Shown piece by piece: positions 1 to 11,423 of a stretch of DNA of 64,000 nucleotides (its first letter is position 1; each line of letters begins with the position of its first letter). The DNA comes from Phoronis australis. Taxonomy: Eukaryota > Phoronida > Phoronidae. The stretch lies in assembly GCA_002633005.1 (NCBI GenBank), contig NMRA01000903.1, positions 33,010 through 97,009 on the forward strand, read 5' to 3'. The notes under the pieces were generated by a model. It had not been told where the DNA came from, ran no database searches, and was given only the letters and a program-made list of their open reading frames with translations. The position numbers and the translations under genes were made by a program.

Positions 1-197
1 AATCATATTACCTTTTTGACAACACATTGATAACGATATTTTTGAGGCAACCGACTCTTACATATTTAAAATAATTCTTTGTTGTGTGCAGTAAGCTACA
101 ACCACAGTTTCACGACAGAGACAAAGATGCAAGGGTGGTAAACCAACATCCATTTCGATTGTAGCCGTAGGTGTCCACGGAAAGCAGAAGCAAGGTA
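1..197. repeat. Local direct duplication, copy 1
   Basis: These 197 bases recur essentially unchanged at 1103-1299. The copy stops exactly at the N at 198. A near-identical block ending at an N most likely means an unmerged contig end rather than a biological duplication. Confidence 0.85.
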
Positions 198-198
198 N

Positions 199-236
199 CA
201 ACAACAACAACAACAACAGAAGCAACAACAATGAAG
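199..236. repeat. CAA/AAC trinucleotide microsatellite
   Basis: A short imperfect run of aac/caa units follows the N at 198. On the opposite strand it reads as a leucine run in one frame, which is a by-product of the microsatellite and not evidence for a protein. Confidence 0.8.
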
Positions 237-586
237 GCAAAGCTCACTGGAAACAGTCGGTCATCACTTCATAGCAGAAGCAAGCAGACGGCTATGCAAC
301 TTCGGATATGTTTCATCAGCTTTGTGACCCATGATGTACGTATTGGGGAATCAACAGAGTGTACGCGACATATAAACTACCTCTATATTGTTGAGTTTTG
401 ATGAACATACCTAACTCTATTCAGAAAATTCTTGGAACTATACAGACAGATCGGAACATCCATTCAAACGTTGGCGATCATTGGGAATCGAGATGATGGC
501 CCTTAATGTGTACGATTTCGCGGCAGCGTTGATTTAAATACTGAACAAAATACCTGCAAACATGTTCAATACTTTTAAAAACAAAC

Positions 587-743
587 CTTGTCTTCCAGCT
601 TTGAAGGGTTTGTTCGTACTTGCGTTGATCGCAAAACCCACAGGTTTTCTTACAAGATTTCACCATCGCAGCAGGATCACGTTCACAAAAACCAGTCATT
701 TTATTCGATAAGCAGACAACCGAAGAATCTAGGCAGTCTTTGC
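587..743 (-). CDS. ShK-like six-cysteine domain exon
   Basis: On the minus strand an open segment begins after an acceptor-like AG at 744-745 and ends at a donor-like AAG|GTTTGT at 587/586. It encodes one complete ShK-type pattern: a DC start, then cysteines in the order VVC, GFC, KSC, KTC and GFC, with the closing pattern KSCKKTCGFC. ShK domains are short secreted or ectodomain modules that are very common in cnidarians, where they act in toxins, proteases and adhesion proteins. The flanking minus-strand segment at about 790-840 is acidic (a run of D) and could be a neighbouring exon, but I could not join frames. No signal peptide or catalytic partner is visible. A secreted or extracellular role is inference from the family; the gene is incomplete here. 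Confidence 0.6.
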
Positions 744-1102
744 CTACATCAGAAAGGTGCTATTGTAAGACGTCATTATCGCTATCGTAACCGCCGTCGT
801 CGACGACGTCATCATCATCTGCTGCAACAGCTCGATCACTACAGCTTATTAAAGAGGCATGGAACACGAAAACTCACCACATAGTTTTAAAGGTAAATGT
901 GAACCTCGTTTACCATGTTGTACTTTTGTTGAAATATCTTAAATTTTGTTAGCTCTAACCCCGACAAAGTATAAATTTTCTGACAAGTGAAAGAATTTTC
1001 TAACAAAAGCTACTACTCTACTTTACTTGTCCTTACTTTTTCACGAGACATGTGTTTTTGGTGAAACAAGTTTGACAGCCATTTTACAACTATTGTTCCT
1101 CC

Positions 1103-1299
1103 AATCATATTACCTTTTTGACAACACATTGATAACGATATTTTTGAGGCAACCGACTCTTACATATTTAAAATAATTCTTTGTTGTGTGCAGTAAGCTA
1201 CAACCACAGTTTCACGACAGAGACAAAGATGCAAGGGTGGTAAACCAACATCCATTTCGATTGTAGCCGTAGGTGTCCACGGAAAGCAGAAGCAAGGTA
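1103..1299. repeat. Local direct duplication, copy 2
   Basis: Second copy of the first 197 bases of the window. Unlike copy 1 it runs on into unique sequence, so this is probably the properly assembled version. Confidence 0.85.
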
Positions 1300-1329
1300 G
1301 AATGGTGTATTTGTGTCATTTTAGTTCTA

Positions 1330-2032
1330 ACATTTCTCTGTTCAAGAGATGTTATCCATGCTGATGCCACGTAAGCTAACATCGGTCTGATAACGCCAAT
1401 GTAGATCCAGAAACATCTTAGGGGAGAGTGCTCACCACTCGGTTACACCTTACCAGAGCCGACTTGGCCATGGTTATCTTGCCCATCACGTGAAGTGTCC
1501 AACGAAGGCGATGGTGGAGAGTAACACCTGGTCTAAGACTGGCTTTCTAAAGATTAGTTAGGATTTGGAAAAGCTCAATTTCTGCTTCCTGTACCACATT
1601 AGGGAAGAACTTGCCCGGGGACCTTCCACGGTTAAAAAGACATGGGGGCAATTTCAACGAGATGAGTAGTGCCCATCTCATCAATACGCATTTCATGTTC
1701 TTGCCCGTCACGTACTACAGCTCCAGTTTCATGACCAGGAATCACACTACCGGGATAGCATTTATCCAACATGGCCCTGAGAGTTACGCCAGGCGAACTG
1801 GTGTCTTTTCGTTGGACAGTCTCCAACTGAGCAGTCTTGCCTTCTTCAAAATTTGAACAAGTTTTGCCCTTGCTGACAAACGTGACGATTGCTGGCAAAA
1901 TTTCTTCACGCGGTCCTTTTTTGTCCTTCGTGTAGCAGACTTAAAGGTTCTATTTGCATGACAGTAGGCGTTACGGAGTTTGCACGATTGGCAATCCGAT
2001 GAGCTTTTCTTGCCTTGTTCTAAGGTATTCAA
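1330..2032 (-). pseudogene. Degenerate coding region of unknown family
   Basis: Two overlapping minus-strand open segments (about 1784-2032 and 1632-1898) and a third open stretch further left at about 1370-1600 show protein-like composition. They include a tract with GQEHEMRIDEMGTTHLVEI and another with GVTLHHRLRWTLHVMG. The frames are separated by at least two stops and shifts, so an intact product cannot be made as written. I do not recognise the family. The arrangement resembles a decayed mobile-element protein or a host pseudogene. No promoter or splice model could be supported. Confidence 0.35.
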
Positions 2033-2931
2033 GTTCTTTGGCCCACAGCCGCTTATTTAATACCATGGAATGATTCCGATTAACTCGTTATCATCCTGAA
2101 TTTCAAGGCAAACAGGACTAAGAGGGAAAGACAGGCACTGTTGGCATTCGAACCAAGCTTAGGGGATGGTAAGGTGTGTTTGATTGTATCTCTACCTTTT
2201 GACCTGTCCGTCATGGGTGGCCCTTCTGGAAGTATAAGGCTCACGCCAGTATAGATGTAGAGGTCAGAGAGATACACAAGCTGTTCTGCCACCACAAGGC
2301 ATACGCCACCAGAACAGTAAAAACATATAAATAAGAATTGTAGTTTATTCACCTTTCAGAAAATATATGATTTTTCGTGGAAAAAGCTAGCAGGATTAAG
2401 ATAATTGCATGTAAGTACAACCTGGTAAAAAGTTCAAAGCTACCTTAAAAAGATCGTGGCGAATCTACTGCTTAGGGATACGAACGCGAGTTTTATTCGT
2501 TATAAACTTTTCAAGAATTTCTAGAAAAAAGCCCCGTCAGATTAGTGTTATTTTTGAAAAACAAACGAAATATAAACTTTTTCTCCCCAATACAATTTTC
2601 AAATTCTCCGCCCTAATAATACAGACGTGCGCACGTGTTCAAAGAAGTCGAAATGGCTGCTGCTTGAATACACCATTGTTAAGTTTGCATCAAAGGTCAA
2701 AGGTCACATTTTCCGTGTAACACACTTAAGCTACGTTTATATCTTTCCATATAAAATAATGACACGTGCTTTATCTTGTGGCAGAAATGTTGAAAATAAA
2801 AAAAAATAAAAACGTTTACCAACAAACCTTGAAAACACCTGGTTTGACTTCTGCTGAAGAGGAAGGGAACTACTTTCAACAATAAAATGTAGTCTGTTTT
2901 CCATTTTCAATTTCACTTAAATGGAAGACTG
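2033..2931. other. No recognisable gene
   Basis: AT-rich sequence with only short chance frames on both strands. I see no domain, repeat or element boundary until the inverted-repeat arm begins at 2932. Confidence 0.6.
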
Positions 2932-3063
2932 GTATTAAAGTGGCTTGGAACGTGAAAAATAGTATAAAATAAGAAAGTAAATGTTACTCATCTTGCATGA
3001 AACCTGTATCATATCGTGGCGTACAAGTTTTTATGAAGGTTTCGTAAATATAGTGAGTTTTAG

Positions 3064-3291
3064 ATGAATTTGGAGTATTTTTCTTTACGTTTGAAAGTGG
3101 ACCAAAAAGACACGCCTTCGTGCTCGTCAAGTCCGACATTACAATCCCAAAATGCATTGCGGTGCCTTATTTGGAAATGGCCTGATGACCTCAGAGAGGT
3201 GAAAGGTCGTCGAAAGCAAAACACTGATGGCTGGTTTCGAAAGCACATCGACACCTCGATTGACTCAAAGAAGTCCCATTTCTGAAGTAAG
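3064..3291 (+). CDS. Possible first exon, unknown protein
   Basis: An open frame of about 73 codons runs from an ATG at 3064 and includes the tract NALRCLIWKWPDDLREVKGR. A good donor-like GAA|GTAAGT follows at 3291/3292. A second frame, starting with an ATG at 3227, also stays open through that donor. The mirrored copy at about 32950-33170 (minus strand) keeps the same frame open with few substitutions, which weakly favours coding. I do not recognise the family. The choice between the two frames is unresolved, and the whole may be untranslated leader or promoter sequence. Confidence 0.3.
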
Positions 3292-3591
3292 TTATCGATT
3301 TATTTGGTTTCTATGCTCTCCCAAGTATGATCTAATATACTTATTGCCCAGGATTTCATTTATGTGCATTTCAAACGGAAAACGTTCTATTCATGTCTTA
3401 TCGTTTAGTGAATGAAAATAGTCTGGCTCACCGATCGGCGTACGGTCAACATCGTAGACCATGTTGTGTATAATCTATAGTAAACATGAACAATAACATT
3501 TTGCTAAAAACATTTCAATGCATCGTGACTGTACATAAGATTTATAACTAAAATGTATTTCGGGTGATTGTTAATTGTTACTACGTGATGA

Positions 3592-3867
3592 TTGCGTACA
3601 GGCCAAGGGGCCTCCCATGACTGGTGCAAGCAAAAATTACACAGCAACAGCATGAAGCGTGAGAAAATATCGAGCCCAACGGCAGAATTCCGGAACACCA
3701 GGTCCGTACCGCTAACCCCCACAACATTCGAGCCACCTGCGCATACAATCGAGCTTTGCCCATTTCTCCGAGGTGTCATGTTGGGCTCCCCTTGTGGTAT
3801 CCTAGATTCGCCACTGGCGTATTCACCGTTTAGTAAGTGGCCGAGTAGTGCAAGTGCAGTTAGCTAA
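3592..3867. mobile_element. Short repeat ending in a GTGGCGAAT-type motif
   Basis: The stretch ends with a tccgccac/ttcgccactgg-like terminus preceded by a gggcc-rich tract. The same kind of end is seen at 32157, 61942 and 63748 with the form agtggcgga. The mirrored copy in the right arm is at about 32157-32356. A short non-autonomous element is likely. The open frame across it is probably incidental. Confidence 0.4.
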
Positions 3868-4639
3868 CTCCTCAGCTGTTAGTGGTGGAAGAAAATGCAA
3901 TCTGAATTTCTCTGAAAACCTTCATTGAACTTTCTTGTTTACCGATCAAAAAATCCCCCAAAAATTCTGGCCCAGGGTTTTCTTGAATTCTGGGGCCAAA
4001 TGCACCCAGTTGGCCCAAAGTACATGTAGTCAATGCATTTTAGGGTTCAAATGGCCAAGTGCAATGACTTGATCAACTTAGTAATTATATTAAAATTATG
4101 CCTTAGTAATCACACTGTTATTTACAGTAATTCTAACCAATTACAAGGTGCTTCACAGCGAATTTTTAAATAAAACTTTAAAATTAGGAAGATTAACTTT
4201 CTAATGCTAAATTTTGGTATCTTTTTGAACCTAAAACACAGTTTATCTCCCAATATCTCAAAAGCTGTTAACTCCAGTCATCTGATAATTTACACTGTCA
4301 TTACATGGAAAGATGTGATGATGATAAGTCACAGACACATATGTTCCAAGGACTGGTGGTAAATATATTGACCTAATTGTTCACCCAGTAATAGTTTGCA
4401 ATATGCATCATAATGAACATTCAGTCACAACAGCATTCAAAAAGTTTTATTTTATCGAGCATCATCATGATCCAAATAATTTTGCTTTTTTTCAAAGTAT
4501 GTTACACATTTTCACTGACTATAACTACAAGCACTTAGCAATTTAGGGATTTGCACAAATCTGTGGTTTGCAATCAACTTCTGTTTTATTGAGCTGATCT
4601 CCACTTTTACATCTGACTACAATGAAACATCAATGATGT

Positions 4640-4831
4640 GTGGACTCATGGAAGAATACAAAGTTACATAATGCACGAAATAAGAGGTCATTCCACTTGA
4701 GCAACATAACTGTGCTTAGAAATAAAAAGACAGAATCAATCTACACACCTTTGGACAAATGGAATGATAAATTGCACTTCCAGCAAATTTGTCCCACTAA
4801 AAACATCAGAAATTGCAGCAACATTAATTGA
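4640..4831 (+). other. Short frame open in both inverted-repeat arms
   Basis: A 63-codon frame here and its mirror at 31142-31333 (minus) are both open for the same length and differ at only about five residues. No domain is recognisable and the composition is rich in lysine and asparagine, as expected of AT-rich noncoding DNA. Shared openness between recent copies is weak evidence. On the other strand, 4936-4991 could be a terminal exon after an acceptor-like ccacag, also preserved in the right arm. Confidence 0.2.
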
Positions 4832-5446
4832 AAATAATTTTATTTCTACTGTCCATGGAGCATCTAATTATTATTCCAGAGGAGAAAATAATAGAACATC
4901 TAGGTACTTTCATAATTCATTACATTATTCATTGGCTACAACATCAGCCGTTGCACAGTTTCAATTGCACAGAACTTGTCTAACACTTCACCTGTGGCTA
5001 GAGAACAAAGAACTGTCAAAAGTAGCATGTTATTGCACCAGCAATTTTAGGAGGTACTGAAAGTCAAGGCTTTGTCGCACTGGCTGAGCATAGAACAGAC
5101 ATTACGTTGTACGTTTTGTTTGAATGGACTTTATATGAGCATACAGTCAAGATTAATAGTGATGAACTCGAACCAGTGTTCAGTCTACCATTGCATCAAA
5201 ATATTAGAACAGAATGGTGACAACCTGGCCCACCTATCCATGGGGTAAAACGTGAAAAGAGCTTAGACTAACAGACTGGGGCTGAGAACTCACTAATGGA
5301 ATGCTCTCAGCAACCGAATTTTTTCACACATTACCAGTCCTGTTTGAAGCATTTGCTTTGGTTTGGAAATTACTGTCAATGTTAGGCATGGCTTTTGATT
5401 AACTTTGAGACTATATGAAATTTAAAAGGCCTGTTTATTTCCATAG

Positions 5447-5606
5447 GATATGTGGGAGAGCCATGAAAACAAGGAGAGGTGAAAGTGTAACAGGAGGTAG
5501 AGGAAGGAAATGGAAGTCAGTCGCTACAATTACTCTAGGTCCAGCTTCAGTGACCCCAGCTCATCGTGGTCTGCAAGGTTATGCATCTTATCAAGATGAA
5601 GTACAG
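5447..5606 (+). CDS. Candidate internal exon, copy 1, basic unknown protein
   Basis: A 160-bp open segment lies between a textbook acceptor (tttatttccatag) and a donor-like CAG|GTAC. It would encode 53 codons, starting ICGRAMKTRRGES and rich in glycine, arginine and lysine (GGRGRKWKS). The exon starts one base into a codon and ends on a full codon. I do not recognise the family. It lies in the part of the left arm missing from the right arm. The identical phase in the second copy at 5922-6081 supports an exon but may simply reflect recent duplication. Confidence 0.35.
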
Positions 5607-5921
5607 GTACTTTATCATGAATAACAAACACGTGAAAAAACAACTCAAAAATTCTAGTTCAGAGAATAATTTATGACTTGTAAATATATAGAATATCCAA
5701 TATTTAACTTTCTATGTCATTTTCATCTTGAAGAAATAAGGAGCCATTACATTTTACACAGATTTTCATGTGGTTATCATTTGTCTAATGGTGCAAAATA
5801 AGATGTGACATCAACTTTTGAATAAAGTTCCAGTTTTTTCTAGTAGTGAGCTGAGCTTGTAGCTAAGNTTTGATGAACTTTGAGACTATATGAAATTTAA
5901 AAGGCCTGTTTATTTCCATAG

Positions 5922-6081
5922 GATATGTGGGAGAGCCATGAAAATAAGGAGAGGTGAAAGTGTAACAGGAGGTAGAGGAAGGAAATGGAAGTCAGTCGCT
6001 ACAGCTACTCTAGGTCCAGCTTCAGTGACCCCAGCTCATCGTGGTCTGCAAGGTTATGCATCTTATCAAAATGACGTACAG
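5922..6081 (+). CDS. Candidate internal exon, copy 2
   Basis: Duplicate of the exon at 5447-5606, with the same acceptor and donor and the same 160-bp length. Only a handful of residues differ (for example T to I, I to A, D to N). No domain is recognised. If the N at 5868 is an assembly seam, this and copy 1 are alleles of one exon. Confidence 0.35.
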
Positions 6082-6750
6082 GTACTTTATCATGAATAAC
6101 AAACACGTGAAAAAACAACTCAAAAATTCTAGTTCAGAGAATAATTTATGACTTGTAAATATATAGAATATCCAATATTTAACCTTCTATGTCATTTTAC
6201 ATCTTGAAGAAATAAGGAGCCAATACATTTTACACAGATTTTCATGTGGTTGTCATTTGTCTAATGATGCAAAATAAGATGTGACATCAACTTTTGAATA
6301 AAGTTCCACTGAGTTTTTTCTAGTAGTGAGCTGAGCTTGTAGCTAAGTGAATTATAAGAATACAAGATGGGATAAATATCTCCTTTCCATAATTAGTGAA
6401 AAATCTCCTAATTTTCAGAGAAAAGTAAATGCAATGACCAAATGAGCAAGTGCGACACCTTTCGGAGAAGGAGGTAGAAAGAGAGTGTTGAACCTTAACA
6501 GAAGAAATCCGAACATCACTCATTCTTTGCAAGACACGCTGATGAGATTTGAAAGGGAAAGGAGGGTGTCATAAAAACAATAAATTTGCTATCGTCCACG
6601 GCTGAGTGTGCACCAGCTGCATCATGAATTCTGTGGACACCACTGAAACCTGTAGACAACGTGTCATCATAGTCTCCATAGCGGTACACATTGATGCTTT
6701 CTCCTGCAACTTCCTCCCCACCAAACTCTTCATCTCCAAATCCAACATCG

Positions 6751-7031
6751 CTAATATCCACATCATCAAGGATACTTTCTGGACTGCAACAAGAGAAAGC
6801 GTGATGGTCTTGCCCTTTAGAATTTCAAAAACGACACAACACCTAGCTCCCGTAACGCACTTGAAGAACTACTAAGTAACAGGAGTTATCTCTTCCTGCT
6901 AATATCCACATCATCAAGGATACTTTCTGGACTGCAACAAGAGAAAGCGTGATGATCTTGCCCTTTAGAATTTCAAAAACGACACAACACCTAGCTCCCA
7001 TAACGCACTTGAAGAACTACTGAGTAACAGG
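6751..7031. repeat. Tandem duplication of about 133 bp
   Basis: Positions 6751-6882 and 6899-7031 are nearly identical, with about three substitutions. The unit contains the start of the acidic minus-strand exon with its acceptor, so the acceptor and first codons exist twice. There is no N here, so this one is probably real. Confidence 0.8.
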
Positions 7032-8218
7032 GCTCGCATTATGTGCACTGGAGAACAGTTAAATACAGTTCGTTCAGAATTCAAATGTTTTATACATATA
7101 GCGTTTGATGACGCCTTACGATGCCTTCTATAGTCATTTTGCAGAACCTAATGGTTAGTACTGTGAAAGGATTTCTGTCCTGTCAGGGCTTCCAACCTGA
7201 GATTCATTGCTGTCCATGCACTAAGCTATTATGACCAATCGTCAGTAGAAGATATATTTCAATAAATACATTAACATTGTCAGCACTGAACAATAATGAT
7301 ATATTTTTATTAAAAATTGGATAACTCATAATTTAAATGTGTACACAATGGTTATGTTGCACTTACAGTTATCGTCCAGGTCATCGCATGCTAGGTCCTC
7401 AGAAACATCAATCAATAGCCTGTAATATAGAGAGTCAAAACTGTTCGAGTGTTTCTCTTTTAAAGCATTGGTCAGTCTGTATTTATTGGATTTCACCACA
7501 TATCGCCTAACCACGATTAAGTTATGGTAAAAAAACAATCCATGTACCGCATGGTCTCTATATTTAGAACTCAGAAAACAGATTTAGGAAATTCTATCCA
7601 GAACACACACCTATGACTTGATGTCACAAATTTCATGGATTGTCTATGCTACTGATAAAAACTCCTCAAAATCCCAACGTTGCCTTTGAAAATAAACTTT
7701 TAAATTATACAGCAATCAACTTCAAAAAAGAAAAAATGTCTAATTCGGTGCAAAGACATGTATGTGCAAATGCAATCAGTGAATTCAACTCTGCCCAAAC
7801 TATATTCAAATAAGTTGGGAATACCAATGTGTCACGTTAAAAACACAAATATGACAAGATTAGTTGCAGGATTACCTATAAAACCATACCTAATAGGTGG
7901 TATTTAGTCAAAAGTGTCGCCAAAACTGCTGCCCATCTCCTTTTTGATGTATTTACTTTTAGTTACATCTTTGCAAATCACAAATATATACAGTGCATGT
8001 AAACAGAGTATGCAAAATTCAGTCATGCTTGGAAGAGAAACCTGTGCACACCATTCATGACCATACCTGACATGTAGAAAAATCCATTTTATTGGAATAT
8101 ACCATGCAAAATATATGGGCAAAATATTTCACAATTCAATCATCAGTTAGAACACTAAATAGTTTGTTGTCAAGATAATTCATGAGCACTGACTAGTTCT
8201 CTCAAATTTTAAAGATAA

Positions 8219-8435
8219 GGGGCCTGTTCTAACAGAACTGACTTAGCTAAGGCAATTTTCAACTTTTAGTAAATTTTAAAATAAAGTTAAATTTGTCTTA
8301 AAACCAATTCAAGAAAGTGTTTGACATAAGTTTTGTCTTAACTTACCAAAATTGGAAGTTTCAAAGTTTGGAAGTTAAAGACAAATCTTAGACTTAAGTC
8401 AGAAATGATCTTGTCAATTTCTTGGAACAGACTCC
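8219..8435. mobile_element. MITE copy 1
   Basis: About 217 bp with related terminal inverted repeats: a left end reading ggggcctgttctaacagaac and a right end whose complement begins with a similar gtctgttccaag. Internal sequence is AT-rich and full of cttaag/cttaa motifs in both orientations. A second copy at 10216-10463 has cleaner ends. It lies in the intron just beyond the exon at 8452-8539. No coding capacity. Confidence 0.75.
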
Positions 8436-8639
8436 AGTACTTTCACATCACCTTTGTAATGAATGGCCTGGATACAAACATCAAGGCTTCGTCGTCACAG
8501 ACAGAATCAATTGCATCGATTCCAGAAAGCTCAAGCCCACTGAAAATTTACCATTGCCATAATCACATTCAGGTGATAAAGAAAGTTACCACGAGTTCAA
8601 CACTTGTCAGCAACTAATCGAGGGTGCCAGGCAGTCATA

Positions 8640-9150
8640 CGTACAGACTTTGAGTCATACGCACAAAACACTGCATCATTTGGAAGAACGCTTCATTTAT
8701 ACATACGAACCACAACATGATGTGTACAAACAGAAAGTCATGCACACAAAATAACTAATCAGATATACAAATAACATGTAAGAACATAGTTCTTCTACAG
8801 ATACATTTTATGTTGCCATTTTGCTTAGTGCTAGACTCCTTGGGAAAACGAATGATGACCACCATCACTAGAAAATGTTTACGTAATTATGTGATACTAC
8901 TTCATACCCCTGTTTTTTGTTTTATCTGTTTTTTTTAAGTTGGTTTACATGCATGAATTTTTGTTCACACATTTGATATGGTTTGTATCTACGACTCAAG
9001 TGAATAATGGTTCGTACATATGAATCGAAGTTTGCATGTTTGATTGCCTTGTTCTCGTTAAACAGGGATATTTCAATTGGTGCAGTTTAGAAGCTCATAA
9101 TTGTGAGAGACATGGTCAAATAAGCCTACGGTTTTTACATTTTCACTTTT
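8640..9150. other. No recognisable gene
   Basis: AT-rich stretch in the left-arm-specific segment, lying in what would be the intron between exons at 8539 and 9363. Repeated cgtacata/catacg-like words are visible but there is no clear unit. Confidence 0.5.
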
Positions 9151-10215
9151 GACATCCCAAGGCTTAATGAGTGCAAGCTCAGTAATATTTCTAACAATGG
9201 AAAGCTGGAATGATTTGATTTAAATTAGTAACCCTCACAAAAAACTGACTTGGAGTTTTCAACAAATGCAATTTTCCAGGTCATGTATTGTCGTAGACAC
9301 GAATACTAGTAGGTGAAGATGTACACAATATGCTTTCACTGAAAAAATAATTTCTAGAATACCTTTGAACAAACTGGGGAGTTGCAGGTGTTGCTGATAC
9401 GGCTTTAGGTTCTGACTCTGTGGACACTTGTCTAGACATTGTTGAAAATCTTTCACTTTGTGCCACTTCATACCTACAGTGCAAAAATGAAATTACAATA
9501 ACCTAGTTATTAACTACAGGTACAGATGTCAAAGCATACAGGTGGTACAATTCGCCACCATAATAACAACCAAACTACATGAATAACCATCACAAAAACG
9601 CGAGTGCAATTCATTACTAAATTTCTTGTTGCGAATTGGAATTTGTTACCAAAAATTATCCTCAGTTAATGTATTTTTGAATTTTGAAAATTGATCAACG
9701 AACGTTTGTGCTTTTGCTTTGTTAACNTTGAGGTCAACACAGGTTTCTGCAAAAACAATGTTTACAAACAGCAATAGCAAAACTTCAGTAAAATAAGGTC
9801 GAATCATTAAATGCTGAAAATGTGCATAGCACTGCCAGATATTCGCACTTTTATTCTTAAAAATTGATCAAAATCCGTAGACATATTTAGCTGTGAGGTG
9901 CATCCACAACACACTCGGTTGAAGCACGGAATCATGGTTAGTAACAACAAAAACCCATAAATAGCCTTACTTCGATGCCAAAACTGCACTGGGATATTCA
10001 CAAAACGAGTAAAAATAAATGAAATGAATGAAATACTGTTGATACCTACCAACTTAGCAGTACCTTAGACTAAAACCACACTAGAGTGTCAACCGGATAC
10101 ATAACAGGCATCTAAAACAATACGAAACAAACACATTAAGACCACATAGAACATGTCCATGTCAGCAATAAATGAAAGAAAGGGTTTTTTCTTGCAGTCT
10201 CATTAGTAAAGATTT

Positions 10216-10463
10216 GGGGCCCATTCCAACAAAACTGACTTAGCTAAGACAAATCTTAAAGTTAAGTAAATTTTGAAATAAAAGTTATTTTTTTCTCAAA
10301 ACCAATTCAGGAAAGAGATCTTGAGTTTGACTTAAGAGTTTGACAAGTTTTGTCTTAATTTTGACAAACTTACCGAATGTTGAAGTATCAAAGTTTGGAA
10401 GTAAAGACAAATCTTAAACTTAAGTTAAAAGTGAACTTAAGTCAGTTTCTTGGAACAGGCCCT
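10216..10463. mobile_element. MITE copy 2
   Basis: About 248 bp of the same family as 8219-8435. The right terminus (cttggaacaggccc) is the inverse of the left terminus (gggcccattccaac), and both ends continue into acttaagtcag-type sequence. The flanks read ttg on both sides, compatible with a 3-bp target duplication as in Harbinger-type elements, but three bases are weak evidence. Confidence 0.75.
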
Positions 10464-10769
10464 TGATGTAGTTAAGCCTATTTGAGCACCAATGAAACAG
10501 CAAACGTAACCTTGACCTTTTAAATTAAGGGGCACATGCCCCATGCTATGTGATTTTGTAGTTGTCTTCTCATGAATTTCTGATAATTATTCTGGAACCT
10601 TTGAAATTTTCCAAGTTGGTGGGGATAATTTCAGAAAAACATGGTAATAGGTCAATAGATCTACAGGGTCACGTGATGTGTTTGAGCGCGAAAAGCTAAA
10701 TTCGAATTGCTCGTCGAATTTTCTGCATATACCTCATTTTCCTCAATATCTTGACTAACTCATCTAACT

Positions 10770-11423
10770 ATGACTTCAACAACGAGAAGTAAAACACGCC
10801 TGCAAAGCTACACAGATGGGGAAGAAGACGAATGTCTTGTTGAAGCGCTTCTGAGGGCGTTCTCAAATGACAAGATTCAACACGCCCTGTACTCCAAATT
10901 TATTGAACCACATATTACAACCATCACGGCGAAATACGAGGATATGATACGTAGCAAAGACAGTGAGATTGTATCATTGAAAGCTGAAGTGGGTCAACTC
11001 AAATTTAACCTGGATTTACAAGAACAATACAGCAGAAGAGAATGTGTCATTATAAGTGGAATCAAAGAAGACGACAACGAGGACGTTACTAGCAAGGTTA
11101 TTAATATTGGCAAGAAGATAAACATCAACCTAACACGCAAAGACATAATCAGAGCCCACGGACTAGGTAAACCATCAGCAAATAAAACCAGAAACCTTAT
11201 CTGCAAATTCATTTCTTATACCGATCGTCTAACCTTTATTAAAAAACGCAAACTTCTGGCCGGTGACAAGATCTTCATCAGTGAAAGTCTAACTAAGCGA
11301 CGATCAGCCTTGTTCTACAAATGCCGCCAAATGTGTAACGATAGAAACATCCCTTGCGAGAAAACTTGGACAACTGATGATGCAATATTCCTGAAAATGA
11401 ACGACAAGCGAATAGTGCACTGA
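10770..11423 (+). CDS. Non-LTR retrotransposon ORF1 protein
   Basis: An intact 217-codon frame. Residues about 30-85 are charged and helix-like, as expected of the coiled coil through which L1-type ORF1 proteins trimerise. From about residue 86 the pattern EQYSRRECVIISGIKED begins an RRM-like fold, followed by a conserved RAHGLGKP turn and FISESLTKRRS near the C-terminus. The two remnants at 24861-25255 (minus) and 59875-60186 (plus) share QYSRRN and similar spacing. Such proteins bind the element's own RNA and chaperone target-primed reverse transcription. No ORF2 follows downstream, so this copy lacks its enzymatic half or was rearranged after insertion. Confidence 0.8.
   Translation: MTSTTRSKTRLQSYTDGEEDECLVEALLRAFSNDKIQHALYSKFIEPHITTITAKYEDMIRSKDSEIVSLKAEVGQLKFNLDLQEQYSRRECVIISGIKEDDNEDVTSKVINIGKKININLTRKDIIRAHGLGKPSANKTRNLICKFISYTDRLTFIKKRKLLAGDKIFISESLTKRRSALFYKCRQMCNDRNIPCEKTWTTDDAIFLKMNDKRIVH

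Larger units (their letters stand above)
5396..6347. repeat. Direct tandem duplication of about 475 bp
   Basis: Positions 5396-5867 and 5869-6347 are near-identical, separated by the N at 5868. Differences are scattered substitutions and a few short indels, for example an extra ctga near 6308. Each copy carries one candidate exon. Because an N marks the junction, two alleles joined end to end are as likely as a real duplication. Confidence 0.85.
6516..9473 (-). pseudogene. Split orphan gene on the minus strand of the left arm
   Basis: Four exon-like open segments share one strand: 9473-9363 (YEVAQSERFSTMSRQV), 8539-8452 (GLELSGIDAIDSVCDDE), 7419-7367 (LLIDVSEDLACDDLDD) and 6783 to about 6560 (very acidic, DISDVGFGDEEFGGEE). 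Acceptors and donors are good. The first two join in frame exactly across their intron; the later two are open but their phases do not chain in my reading, so exons may be missing or disrupted. Beyond 6560 a cysteine-bearing frame (CRTCSFGHC) follows in another phase. The order, a serine-rich then acidic region before a cysteine-rich core, resembles orphan multicopy proteins of cnidarian and fish genomes that are often transposon-derived. That assignment is from memory and not proven. A MITE sits 16 bp beyond the second exon's donor. Confidence 0.4.
2932..9726. repeat. Left arm of a large inverted duplication
   Basis: Sequence from 2932 to about 5207 and from about 9159 to 9726 recurs in reverse orientation at 29987-33300. 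The outer ends match (2932 pairs with 33300), and the inner match ends at the N at 9727 (paired with about 29987). The segment 5208-9158, nearly 4 kb with several candidate exons, has no counterpart in the right arm, where about 157 unrelated bases (30541-30697) stand instead. Point differences between the arms are frequent enough that they are not exact copies. This could be a true inverted duplication, or an allele misplaced in assembly. Confidence 0.85.

Noticed and set aside
58-240. Minus-strand frame with a leucine run resembling a signal peptide
   Set aside because: The leucines come from the CAA microsatellite, and the frame crosses the N at 198.
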